Source of the DNA: PWQG01 sp040882255
Lineage (GTDB): Bacteria > Pseudomonadota > Gammaproteobacteria > Pseudomonadales > Pseudohongiellaceae
Direction: 5' to 3'
Length of the DNA stretch: 64,000 nucleotides
Assembly: GCA_040882255.1 (NCBI GenBank)
Contig: JBBEBP010000008.1
Coordinates: 90,690 to 154,689 of the forward strand
This document shows, in pieces, positions 17,350-25,629 of the stretch (the stretch's first letter is position 1; every line of letters starts with the position of its first letter). Below the pieces are notes generated by a model. That model had not been told where the DNA came from, searched no databases, and saw only the letters and a list, made by a program, of their open reading frames with translations. The position numbers and the translations under genes are program-made.

Positions 17350-18794
17350 TGATGAAGCAATGGATGAAATCGGCTTTTCTGCTGCCGCTGTGCCTGTGCT
17401 GGTCCGCTGTGGCGCAGGAGAATGCATGGGAGCAGTTCGACTACCCGCCGATCAACAGCTTCGAGATGCCGGAGATGGAGCTTTTCGAGCTCGACAATGG
17501 CATTCGTTTCTATCTGGTGGAAGACGACGAGCTGCCGCTGGTGCGTCTCAACGTGATGGTGAGAACGGGAGGTGTACTGGTACCGGACGATAAGGTCGGC
17601 CTGAATCGGGTGGCGGGCACCGTCATGCGCAGCGGGGGTTCGGAGCAGTATCCCGCCGAGGAGCTGAACCGGATGCTGGAAGACCGCGCTGCGGTCATGG
17701 AAACCTCCATCGGATTCACATCGGGCCGGGCCACAATGAATGTACTGTCCGAGGACATGGAGTTTCTTCTGCCCGTTTTTGTTGACCTGCTGGTCAATCC
17801 TCGGTTCCCACAGGAGCGCATCAACCTGGCTATCACGCAGGAAGAGACCGCCATTTCACGTCGCAATGATGAACAGGGAGACGTGGCACGCAGAGAGTTC
17901 CAGCGGGTGATCTACGGGGAGGGCTCAAAGTACGCCCGCCGTATCGAGTATGCGACCCTGGCGAATATCACTCGACAGGACATTGTCGACTTCCATGCTT
18001 CCTCGTTCGTCGGTGCCAACATGATGATCGGGGTGGTCGGTGATTTCGAGACCGAGGCAATGAAAGCCCGTCTGGAAGAAGCATTCGGAGACATCCCGCG
18101 CGGAGAGCAGGCTGAGCTGGAGTTTCCACCTGTAGACTACGAGTTCGAGCCGGGCGTCCATTTTGTGGACAAATCCGATGTCAACCAGAGTTATATACTC
18201 ATGGGTCATATCGGGGGCATGCGGGATAACCCGGATTACGCAGCGTTGCAGGTGATGAATCGCGTACTCAGTGGCGGTTTTTCCAGCCGCCTGATGCAGG
18301 AGGTACGCAGCGAACTGGGGCTGGCGTATTCCGTGTTCGGTTCCTATGGCAGTGGCCAGTACTTTCCCGGCACGTTCACGGCCGGTGTTATGACGGCCAG
18401 CGAAAGTACGGCCGAGGCCACTGAAGCGGTGATCAGGGAAATACGGCGGTTGCGCGTCGAGCCGGTTTCCGATGAGGAGCTGGCCCAGACCATGGACGAG
18501 TTTCTCAATTCCCTGGTTTTCCAGTATACCAGCCGGGGTGATGTGCTGGCCGAACGTATGGAGAATGACTACGCCGGTATGCCCCCGGATACCTTCGAGC
18601 GGTTGGTCGAGGAGGTCAGGGCAGTCACCGTGGACGATGTCCATGATGTGGCGCGACAGTACCTGCGTCCCGACGCGCTCCGGATTCTCGTGGTCGGCAA
18701 CGGCGAGGAGGTCGGTGATCAGTTGCAGACATTCGGTGACGTCGAGGAGATTGACATCAGTATCCCGCCACCGCCCGAAGAGCAGGAAGAGTAA
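17349..18794 (+). CDS. Secreted M16 family protein, non-catalytic partner
   Basis: The 481-aa protein has a signal peptide (about 1-24, ending AVAQ) and the M16 fold (LDNGIRFYLVEDDELPLVRLNVMVRTGG). The position of the HxxEH zinc motif reads RVAGTVMRSGG, so the zinc ligands are absent. Such inactive subunits usually form a heterodimer with an active M16 protein encoded next door, as here. The C-terminal M16 half (YILMGHIGG, SGGFSSRLMQEVRSELGLAYSV) is well conserved. AGGAGG at 17337-17342 precedes the ATG at 17349, which overlaps the previous stop (TGATG). Confidence 0.9.
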   Translation: MMKQWMKSAFLLPLCLCWSAVAQENAWEQFDYPPINSFEMPEMELFELDNGIRFYLVEDDELPLVRLNVMVRTGGVLVPDDKVGLNRVAGTVMRSGGSEQYPAEELNRMLEDRAAVMETSIGFTSGRATMNVLSEDMEFLLPVFVDLLVNPRFPQERINLAITQEETAISRRNDEQGDVARREFQRVIYGEGSKYARRIEYATLANITRQDIVDFHASSFVGANMMIGVVGDFETEAMKARLEEAFGDIPRGEQAELEFPPVDYEFEPGVHFVDKSDVNQSYILMGHIGGMRDNPDYAALQVMNRVLSGGFSSRLMQEVRSELGLAYSVFGSYGSGQYFPGTFTAGVMTASESTAEATEAVIREIRRLRVEPVSDEELAQTMDEFLNSLVFQYTSRGDVLAERMENDYAGMPPDTFERLVEEVRAVTVDDVHDVARQYLRPDALRILVVGNGEEVGDQLQTFGDVEEIDISIPPPPEEQEE

Positions 18795-19649
18795 ATGAGC
18801 GAGTCGCGATCCAGGCCGAGCGGGGAGACCTATAACCCGTTGCCGGCCAGTCGGGATCTGCGGATCGGCCAGCTGGAGATCCGCTTCAACTGGTTCATCG
18901 CGCTCTGTGTGGTGATGACCTGCGGCATGTTCATCAACCTGGGGTTGTGGCAACTGGACCGGGCGGCGGACAAGCGCGCCAGGGAACAGGCATGGGAGGA
19001 GATGCAGTCGGCACCGCCCATCGATTACGCGGAACTGGCGGAGAACAGAACGGGGGGCGAGAGGCCGGAGGATCATGAGCGCCTGCTGATGCGTACCGGG
19101 CAGCCGGTGCGTTTGCTCGGAGAGTTTGTCGATCCCCGGGTTTCCTTTCTGGTTATGTATCAGTTTCATCAGGGGCGGGGCGGTTTCGAGGTGGTGACGC
19201 CGTTCCGCCCGGAAGGGCGCGATGAACTCGTGCTGATCAGCCGGGGCTGGTTGCCGGCAGCGGAGGACGGCGGCAGGCCGGACGTGCCAATGGTCCGGTC
19301 CGGGGACACGCGTTCGGTGCTGGAGATCAGGGCACGTCTGCATGTGCCAGAGTTGCCTGCCGCACGGGGTCGGGTAACCGATGACAGCTGGCCCCTTCGG
19401 GTACCCCGGTTGCACGCCGGTCAGGCTGCCGAACTGCTTGGCGAGGCGGTATACCCGCAGGTACTGCGATTGATGGAGGGACAACCGGGGCTGCTGCAGG
19501 TGCACTGGCCGGAACCCGAATTCGGTCGACGGGCGCATTACGGCTATGCCTTTCAGTGGTTCCTTTTCACGGTACTGGTTGTTTTGGCCTCCGTGTTGCT
19601 CTCCTCCAACCTGCTGTCGTTGCTGCGGGGTCGGCCGCCCGGCCGGTGA
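18795..19649 (+). CDS. SURF1 family protein
   Basis: The 284-aa inner-membrane protein has two helices, at about 33-53 and 250-272, flanking a periplasmic domain, which is the SURF1 topology. Signature elements are LGLWQLDRAADKRA after helix 1, RGWLP, and HYGYAFQWF before helix 2. SURF1 proteins assist assembly of haem-copper cytochrome oxidases. No oxidase gene is in the window. The ATG abuts the stop of the preceding protease-partner gene, so it appears to belong to that operon, and it converges on the following gene. Confidence 0.88.
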   Translation: MSESRSRPSGETYNPLPASRDLRIGQLEIRFNWFIALCVVMTCGMFINLGLWQLDRAADKRAREQAWEEMQSAPPIDYAELAENRTGGERPEDHERLLMRTGQPVRLLGEFVDPRVSFLVMYQFHQGRGGFEVVTPFRPEGRDELVLISRGWLPAAEDGGRPDVPMVRSGDTRSVLEIRARLHVPELPAARGRVTDDSWPLRVPRLHAGQAAELLGEAVYPQVLRLMEGQPGLLQVHWPEPEFGRRAHYGYAFQWFLFTVLVVLASVLLSSNLLSLLRGRPPGR

Positions 19650-19652
19650 AGA

Positions 19653-20639
19653 TCATGTGCCGGGCAGGCGATCCCGGTCGTGTGGACGCCGGTAGTCCAG
19701 ATCCGGTCCGGCCGGCACGATTCGTGTGGGGTTGATCATGTCGTGGCTGTAGTAATAATGGCGCTGAATGTGATGGAAGTCCACGGTCTCCGCGACGCCC
19801 TGCGTCTGATACAGTTCACGCACGTAGTGTGACAGCGCCGGGTAATCCTCGATGCGCCGCCAGTTACACTTGAAATGACCGTAGTAGACGGCATCGAAGC
19901 GGATCAGCGTGGTGAAGAGCCGCCAGTCCGCCTCGGTCAGTTGGCGGCCGGCCAGGTAGCGTTGTTTCTGCAGCCTGGCATCCAGCTCGTCCAGGGTGCT
20001 GAACAGCGCATGGAAGGCTTTCTCGTAGGCCTCCTGGGTGGTGGCAAAACCGGCCCGGTATACGCCGTTATTAACAGTGTCATACACCAGCGCATTGATT
20101 TCGTCGATCTCGCCGCGCAGGGTTTCCGGGTAATAGTCGTTCTCATTGCCGGTCAATGCGTCAAAGGCGCTGTTGAACATACGGATGATCTCCGCAGACT
20201 CATTACTGACGATGCACTCGCGTTGCCGGTCCCACAGGACTGGCACGGTAACGCGGCCCGTGTAGTCGGCCCTGTTCCTCGTATAGAGCTGATGCAGGTA
20301 GTCGAGTCCGTACAGTGCGTCGCCACTGCTGCCTTCCTCTATGTTGAAACTCCAGCCCCGGTCGAGCATATCGGGGCTTACCACGGATACGCCGATCAAC
20401 GGCTCCAGGTCCTTCAGGTGCCGCATGATCAGTGTGCGATGAGCCCAGGGGCAGGCCAGTGAGACATACAGGTGGTAGCGGCCGGCTTCGGCGGGGAAGC
20501 CTCCTTCGCCGCTGGGGCCCGGTTCGCCACCAGGTGTCACCCAGTTCCGCAGAGGCGCTTCCTCACGCTGGAACTCGCCGCCCGTGGCGTCCGTGTCGTA
20601 CCATTGATCGCGCCATTCGCCCTTGACCAGCAATCCCAT
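19653..20639 (-). CDS. yqjG: Glutathionyl-hydroquinone reductase (YqjG/ECM4-type glutathione transferase)
   Basis: The 328-aa protein belongs to the Xi-class glutathione transferases that use glutathione to reduce glutathionyl-hydroquinones. The catalytic Cys lies in the class motif ACPWAHRT (about 62-69). Other class landmarks are RGWSFNIEEG, LYTRNRADYTGRVTVPVLWD, NESAEIIRMFNSAF and LTEADWRLFTTLIRFDAVYYGHFKCNWRR. It is monocistronic, with AGGAGGG ahead of the ATG, and its promoter region holds an inverted repeat (20656-20692). Confidence 0.93.
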   Translation of the reverse strand: MGLLVKGEWRDQWYDTDATGGEFQREEAPLRNWVTPGGEPGPSGEGGFPAEAGRYHLYVSLACPWAHRTLIMRHLKDLEPLIGVSVVSPDMLDRGWSFNIEEGSSGDALYGLDYLHQLYTRNRADYTGRVTVPVLWDRQRECIVSNESAEIIRMFNSAFDALTGNENDYYPETLRGEIDEINALVYDTVNNGVYRAGFATTQEAYEKAFHALFSTLDELDARLQKQRYLAGRQLTEADWRLFTTLIRFDAVYYGHFKCNWRRIEDYPALSHYVRELYQTQGVAETVDFHHIQRHYYYSHDMINPTRIVPAGPDLDYRRPHDRDRLPGT

Positions 20640-20655
20640 TGTGCCCTCCTGTTAT

Positions 20656-20692
20656 CCGATCCGTTTCTGATGGCTACCAGTATACGGATCGG
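20656..20692. promoter_or_regulatory. Inverted repeat around the promoter of the hydroquinone reductase gene
   Basis: CCGATCCGT (20656-20664) and ACGGATCGG (20684-20692) form an exact 9-bp inverted repeat. The minus-strand sequence TATACT (20684-20679), a good -10 element, lies at its edge. This arrangement fits an operator controlling yqjG. The regulator is not identifiable here. Confidence 0.45.
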
Positions 20693-20759
20693 TCAATGGG
20701 GGATGATGGAATTTTCCGGTACCGTCGGTCAGGTTTTCCGTTGTGTTCCGCGTGGCTCA

Positions 20760-22994
20760 CTAGAAACTGCCCCGCAGGCCGATTGCCAGACTGCGACCCG
20801 GCAGCGGTGCGAAGTTCTTCAGATAGGATGTGGCGGCGCGGGCTTCCTGGTCGCCCAGGTTCCGGCCCTGGACGAACACCTCGAAGTCCGTGTTGCCGGC
20901 ACCGAACTGGTACGCAATCCGGGCATTGAGCATATTGTAGCCCGGCGTTTCGTCTTCGAAAGTGGCGGTGTGATCCTGCCGCATGACGCGATGTACATCC
21001 ACGCTGCTGCGCCAGTTGCCGTGGTGCCAGTCCAGCGCGCCACCGAACCGTTCCGGTGAAATGCGGGGCAGGTCTCCCCCCTGCTCGAGTCGCCCGCGGA
21101 CCTGGTCGTAGGTGAGTCTGACGTCGAAATGGCCGATATCGCTGGTAAATACCTGCCAGACACCCTGCAGTTCAAAACCATGGAATATGGCGTCCTCCTG
21201 TTCCGTCTCCCGAACCGGGAAGCCGCCGATTTCTTCCGTCGTCTCTGCCAGATAGATAAAATCACGAATCCGGTTGTAGAACAGGTTGGCTTCGAAATCG
21301 AAGCGTTCGCTGTGGCGGTGGAACTTCAGGTCCAACGCGTTAGTGCGCTCCTTGTCCAGTGCCGGGTTGCCTTCCTCGAAGGTGAAGGTGGCAATGTGCG
21401 GGCCATCGGCAAACAGTTCCGTCTCGCTGGGCGCGCGCTGCGAGTGCTGGAGATTGAGGGCGACCTGCCACTGCTCATTGAGCTGTTGAATGGCGCCCGT
21501 GCTGGCTGACCAGGTGGTGAAACGGCGGGATTCGATGTCGGAATGCTCCTCTTCATGACCGTGCTCTTCCTCCTCATGGCCGTGTTCTTCTTCGTGATGG
21601 CGCAGCCGGATACGCGTCCGTTCGACGCGTGCGCCGGTGCTCAGCGTCAGGTCACCGAATGCCCGTTCCTGCAGCACGAACAGGCCGTAGGAGTGCATGT
21701 TGTTGTCCGGAACAAAGGCTTCTTCTCCGGCTGCGGTATAGTCCTGTTCCTGGAACTGTAGACCCATCGCGCCTTCCCAGCCACCCAGCACGGGAACCGT
21801 TTCCAGCTCCAGGCGGGCAAGCCAGTTCTCCACGTCGAACACGGTGCCGGCGTGCTCATGCGCTTCTTCTGCGCCGGCGTGCTCGTCCTCGGGGCCATGC
21901 TCTTCTTCGTGCCCGGCCAGCTCGATCTCGGCATGGGTGTAGTCGGTGTGGCGCAGGCGCAATCCGGCCCGGGTGAACCCGGGTATGGGATCATCCAGGC
22001 CGCCGCTCACATCCCAGGTCCGCTGTTCCATGTCAACCCAGGCGTACTCTTCTTCCTCACCATGTTCTTCCTCGTGACCGGGCTCTTCGTGACCCGGCTC
22101 TTCATGGCCATGCTCCTCCTCGAAGTGTGCGTGAGGCGCGGGAATACCGTATTCGGAACGGTATTCGCGGACCGAGGCGCCCAGATGACCGCGATCGCCG
22201 ACCCAGCTCAGGCCGGCAGTGCCGGAGCGGCTTTCGACGAAGCTGTTGAACAGGCGTCCGGTGATTTCGTCGTGCTCTTCTTCATGCCCGTGTTCCTCTT
22301 CGTGGCCAGGCTCCTCTTCGTGGTGCTCTTCCTCTGCCCGGGCGGCGCCAGGAATCCGGTAGTCGTCGGCATCACGCCAGCTGCCATCCAGGTGCCAGGC
22401 CACCGCGCCGCTGCCGCCATCCAGGCGCACGACGCCGGAACGCTCGTCCGCTACGCTGTTGCCCCGGACTTCGAATCGCCCGCTGAGCGGAGCAGTGGCC
22501 GGTTGTTCCGGGATACGGCCGTCAATCAGGTTGACCACGCCGCCAGCGGCGCGCGAGCCGTAAAGCAGTGTGGCGGGGCCCCGCAGAATTTCGATCTGGT
22601 CGACCAGGAGAGGGTCCACGGAGACGCCGTGGTCGTCGCTCTGTGCCGAAGTGTCGCCGGTGCCAAGGCCATCTTCCAGGATCAGTACCCGGTGTCCACC
22701 CAGGCCACGGATCACGGGCCGGGAGGACCCGGCACCGTAGGCGGTACTCTGCACGCCCGGCTGCTGCTGCAATGTCTCGCCGAGTGTCATGCCACGGCGA
22801 TCATCCAGCGCTTCGCCCACCAGCATATCGACAGGCTGAGCGGTTTCCAGGCGATTACGCTGGAAAGGCAGTGCCCGAACAGTGATTTCCTCGACGTCGG
22901 AATAATGTTGGCCATTGCCAGACGTGTCATCAGTCTGTGCGTGGCCCAGCGGGACAGTTGAAGTGATGGCGAGGAACAGAAGAGTATGGCGCAC
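20760..22994 (-). CDS. TonB-dependent outer-membrane receptor with His/Glu-rich loops (ZnuD-like, predicted zinc receptor)
   Basis: The 744-aa protein has a signal peptide (about 1-19), a TonB plug domain (about 35-165, with SRPVIRGLGGHRVLILEDGLG and GPATLLYGSRAAGGVVNL) and a beta-barrel ending in Phe (GRSLAIGLRGSF). Four His/Glu-rich stretches fall at about 221-242, 288-316, 361-381 and 466-484, in positions expected for extracellular loops. His-rich loops are a feature of ZnuD-type zinc receptors. A Zur-type site lies 43 bases upstream of the start, which supports zinc as substrate. Another transition metal remains possible. The gene is monocistronic. Confidence 0.88.
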   Translation of the reverse strand: MRHTLLFLAITSTVPLGHAQTDDTSGNGQHYSDVEEITVRALPFQRNRLETAQPVDMLVGEALDDRRGMTLGETLQQQPGVQSTAYGAGSSRPVIRGLGGHRVLILEDGLGTGDTSAQSDDHGVSVDPLLVDQIEILRGPATLLYGSRAAGGVVNLIDGRIPEQPATAPLSGRFEVRGNSVADERSGVVRLDGGSGAVAWHLDGSWRDADDYRIPGAARAEEEHHEEEPGHEEEHGHEEEHDEITGRLFNSFVESRSGTAGLSWVGDRGHLGASVREYRSEYGIPAPHAHFEEEHGHEEPGHEEPGHEEEHGEEEEYAWVDMEQRTWDVSGGLDDPIPGFTRAGLRLRHTDYTHAEIELAGHEEEHGPEDEHAGAEEAHEHAGTVFDVENWLARLELETVPVLGGWEGAMGLQFQEQDYTAAGEEAFVPDNNMHSYGLFVLQERAFGDLTLSTGARVERTRIRLRHHEEEHGHEEEEHGHEEEHSDIESRRFTTWSASTGAIQQLNEQWQVALNLQHSQRAPSETELFADGPHIATFTFEEGNPALDKERTNALDLKFHRHSERFDFEANLFYNRIRDFIYLAETTEEIGGFPVRETEQEDAIFHGFELQGVWQVFTSDIGHFDVRLTYDQVRGRLEQGGDLPRISPERFGGALDWHHGNWRSSVDVHRVMRQDHTATFEDETPGYNMLNARIAYQFGAGNTDFEVFVQGRNLGDQEARAATSYLKNFAPLPGRSLAIGLRGSF
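21543..22334 (-). repeat. Four His/Glu-rich low-complexity blocks within the receptor gene
   Basis: Blocks encoding HEEEHG/GHEEP-type repeats lie at 22269-22334, 22047-22133, 21852-21914 and 21543-21599. The DNA is a degenerate repetition of GAAGAGCATGGCCAC-like units, which can expand or contract by slippage. The protein segments are natural metal-binding sequences. Confidence 0.8.
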
Positions 22995-23036
22995 GGGATC
23001 GCTCCTTGGATCGGGTGATGGTCTGGATTGGGGAGT

Positions 23037-23059
23037 AGTATGTTATAGCATATCATTTG
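23037..23059. promoter_or_regulatory. Zur-type operator upstream of the His-rich receptor
   Basis: ATGTTATA-G-CATATCATTT matches the gammaproteobacterial Zur consensus as I recall it (GAAATGTTATANTATAACATTTC): 8 of 8 in the left core and 8 of 11 in the right arm. It lies 43 bases before the receptor start, where bound repressor would block transcription in zinc-replete cells. A zur gene is in the same window at 46791-47252. Confidence 0.7.
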
Positions 23060-23140
23060 ATGTCAACCGTAATTCCGGCCTGACGGCCACCATTGGTTCT
23101 GCTGGGTATGCTGTAACCATTCGGCGCCCAGGGTGATCCA

Positions 23141-23169
23141 TTGCATACAGCACACGTATCGTTTATTTT
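23141..23169 (+). promoter_or_regulatory. Probable sigma-70 promoter of the cystine carrier gene
   Basis: TTGCAT and TATTTT are spaced by 17 bases, placing the predicted transcript start about 30 bases before the tcyP ATG. It is 80 bases from the Zur site on the other side of the divergent gap, so Zur need not affect it. Confidence 0.4.
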
Positions 23170-23205
23170 ACCTTTCCATAACAATACTGACAGCAGGGTT
23201 CCTTC

Positions 23206-24594
23206 ATGTCTTTTCTGGCCATTCTCAATCTCGCGGTATTCGCCGGTCTCATCGTATTGCTGATGAAGATGCGCCGGCAGGATCACAGTCTGCCACGCCA
23301 GGTGTTCACTGGCCTGATCATCGGCGTGGTCTTCGGGCTGTTATTGCAGCTTGTCTATGTCGGAAACCAGTTGGTGCTGGACCAGACCCTGGCCTGGACC
23401 AATGTGGTAGCCAACGTATACGTGAACCTGTTGCGCATGATCATCATGCCGTTGGTACTGGTGACCATGATTGCCGCCGTGCTCCGTATGAAGGAAGTGT
23501 CGGCCATGGGACGTATAGGCGGTTCGGTCATCGGCATCCTGGTAGTGACCACCATGATTGCCGCAGTCATCGGCATTTTTGTCACACTGTTGTTCAACCT
23601 GTCCGCAGAGGGCCTGGAGGCCGGTACCCGTGAGATGGCGCGGGCCGAGGCGCTGGCCGACAGACAGGGCTCGGTCACTGATCTGACCCTGCCCCAGGTG
23701 CTGGTCAGCTTCGTGCCCAGCAATATCTTCGCCGACCTGACCGGGGCACGTGATACCTCGATCATTGCAGTGGTGATCTTCGGGGTGTTGACCGGGGCGG
23801 CGGCATTGCTGGTGGCACGAGAACACCCCGAACAGGAAGCGCGGATTCACGGTTTCATTGAATCCGCGCAAGCCATTGTGATGAAGCTGGTTCACATCGT
23901 GCTGGCGTTGACTCCCTACGGCGTCATGGCGCTGATCATCCGGGTGCTGGCCAGTGCGTCGCTGCAGGATATCCTGAGCCTGATCGGCTTTGTTGTGGCT
24001 TCCTACCTGGCCATTGCACTGATGTTCGTGGTGCACGGGTTGTTACTGTCGCTGGTCGGTGTCAACCCGATGAATTTCTTCCGCCGGATCTGGCCGGTAC
24101 TGACGTTTGCATTTGCGACACGCAGCTCGGCGGCCACCATTCCGCTGAACATCAAGACCCAGATCGAATCCCTGAAGGTGAAGGAACCGATCGCCAACAT
24201 GTCGGCCAGTTTCGGGGCCACGATCGGGCAGAACGGCTGCGCCGGCATCTACCCGGCCATGCTGGCCGTCATGGTGGCGCCCACCATGGGCATCAATCCG
24301 CTGGATCCGGGATTCTTCTTTGTGTTGATCGGCGTCATCGCCATCAGTTCGTTCGGCGTTGCCGGCGTGGGTGGCGGGGCCACGTTCGCCGCCCTGATCG
24401 TGCTGCCGGCGATGGGGATGCCGATCGAGTTGGTGGCGTTGCTGATTTCCATCGAGCCACTGATCGACATGGGCCGGACGGCGCTCAATGTCAGTGGTGC
24501 CATGACAGCCGGCCAGATGACCGACCGGCTGGTGAAGTTGCCTGACTCCGGCGAGGCGGTCGGCGAGACGGCTGGCGGATCAGCTGCCGGCTGA
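23206..24594 (+). CDS. tcyP: L-cystine symporter TcyP (DAACS family)
   Basis: This 462-aa sodium/proton:dicarboxylate-type symporter has about eight membrane helices plus re-entrant loops. The sequence tracks E. coli TcyP/YdjN rather than GltP: VYVNLLRMIIMPLVL, LVSFVPSNIFADLTGARDTSIIAVVIF, TFAFATRSSAATIPLN, ASFGATIGQNGCAGIYPAMLAVMVAPT, GVAGVGGGATFAALIVLPAMG and IDMGRTALNVSGAMTAG. The proposed role is uptake of cystine as sulfur source. AGGG precedes the ATG. It converges with the next gene (9-base gap). Confidence 0.9.
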   Translation: MSFLAILNLAVFAGLIVLLMKMRRQDHSLPRQVFTGLIIGVVFGLLLQLVYVGNQLVLDQTLAWTNVVANVYVNLLRMIIMPLVLVTMIAAVLRMKEVSAMGRIGGSVIGILVVTTMIAAVIGIFVTLLFNLSAEGLEAGTREMARAEALADRQGSVTDLTLPQVLVSFVPSNIFADLTGARDTSIIAVVIFGVLTGAAALLVAREHPEQEARIHGFIESAQAIVMKLVHIVLALTPYGVMALIIRVLASASLQDILSLIGFVVASYLAIALMFVVHGLLLSLVGVNPMNFFRRIWPVLTFAFATRSSAATIPLNIKTQIESLKVKEPIANMSASFGATIGQNGCAGIYPAMLAVMVAPTMGINPLDPGFFFVLIGVIAISSFGVAGVGGGATFAALIVLPAMGMPIELVALLISIEPLIDMGRTALNVSGAMTAGQMTDRLVKLPDSGEAVGETAGGSAAG

Positions 24595-24603
24595 CCCTTC
24601 GCT

Positions 24604-25368
24604 TCATTCCTCCATGCCCCGATGAATGGCCAGTGGTCCCCAGGCCTGACAGACGGGCATGACTTCCAGTGCGTTGATGTTGACGTGCGGAGGCAGCAGG
24701 CAGACCCAGTGTATGATGTCCGCGATATCCTCCGCAGAGAGGGGGCGCGTCCCCTGGTACACCGCCGCAGCCTTCTCCGCGTCCTGTCCGAAGCGCACCT
24801 GCGAGAATTCCGTCTCCGCCAGACCCGGTTCGATGTTGCTGACCCGGACTGCGGCGCCCAGCAGGTCGGCGCGCAGTTCCCGGCTGAAATGCTGGACGAA
24901 GGCCTTGGTTGCGCCGTAGACATTGCCGCCCGGATAGGGCCAGTTCCCGGCTGTAGAGCCGATGTTGACCACATGCCCGCGATTCCGCTCCACCATGCCG
25001 GGCAGTATCAGCCGGGTCATGCGGACCAGGGCTGTGACATTGGTCTCGATCATGGTGTCCCAGTCTTCGAGTTGCGCCCTGTGCGCCGGCTCCAGTCCGA
25101 GTGCCAGCCCGGCATTATTGATCAGTATGTCAACTTCCCGGCTTTCCGGCGGCAGGGATTCGAGCTGCTGTTCCACATCCCGGGTCTGGCGGACATCGGC
25201 CGCGATGGTGTGGATCCGGCAGCGCTGCTCCAGTTCCTGCCTCAGCTCGTCCAGGCGCTCCTGCCGGCGAGCCAGCAGGATCAATGTATTACCGTCTTCC
25301 GCAAAACGCCGTGCGCAGGCGGCACCAAAGCCCGAAGAGGCTCCCGTGATGAAAACCGTGCGTGCCAT
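24604..25368 (-). CDS. ydfG: YdfG-type NADP-dependent short-chain dehydrogenase
   Basis: The 254-aa classical SDR has the cofactor motif TGASSGFG (8-15), NNAGLALG, the catalytic Ser in NIGSTAGNWPYPGG and YGATK as the catalytic Tyr/Lys pair. The C-terminal half (RVSNIEPGLAETEFSQVRF, LPPHVNINALEVMPVCQ) matches E. coli YdfG, which reduces malonic semialdehyde and oxidises 3-hydroxy acids and L-allo-threonine. The exact substrate here is inferred. The gene is monocistronic and divergent from the copper-monooxygenase gene across a 261-base gap holding one possible plus-strand promoter (TTGCAG at 25456, TATAAG at 25478). Confidence 0.9.
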   Translation of the reverse strand: MARTVFITGASSGFGAACARRFAEDGNTLILLARRQERLDELRQELEQRCRIHTIAADVRQTRDVEQQLESLPPESREVDILINNAGLALGLEPAHRAQLEDWDTMIETNVTALVRMTRLILPGMVERNRGHVVNIGSTAGNWPYPGGNVYGATKAFVQHFSRELRADLLGAAVRVSNIEPGLAETEFSQVRFGQDAEKAAAVYQGTRPLSAEDIADIIHWVCLLPPHVNINALEVMPVCQAWGPLAIHRGMEE

Positions 25369-25629
25369 AAAGGCTCCCAGTTGTCTGATTGATCACGAGA
25401 CTATAGCAGGCGGCAATGACGACGGAAATGCCGCCACTATCGCCTTTTTATGGGTTTGCAGCCAGGCAGGGTCCTGGTATAAGGTGAATATATGACCCTG
25501 CAAGGATGCATGGCCGTCAGCCCGGCAGTGGCTGGTCGCCGGGGTAGAAGTTTGCAGTTCCCTTAGCGTGTAGTCCGCCACATGCTGGTCCAGAACAATC
25601 ACTTCACGAAGTGGGGGAGGACTATGGGA

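Noticed and set aside
17925..19538. A 537-codon open frame on the minus strand opposite the M16 partner and SURF1 genes
   Set aside because: It is a high-GC shadow of two well-supported plus-strand genes. Its composition is rich in His, Gln, Arg and Pro with no recognisable domain.
21543..22334. The repeated HEEEHG-coding DNA as a CRISPR or other spaced repeat array
   Set aside because: Units are short, degenerate, in frame and inside a receptor gene, with no unique spacers.
21852..22961. A 369-codon open frame on the plus strand opposite the His-rich receptor
   Set aside because: The apparent hydrophobic protein (many Leu, Phe, Val) is the antisense of the His/Glu repeats. No start signal or family supports it.
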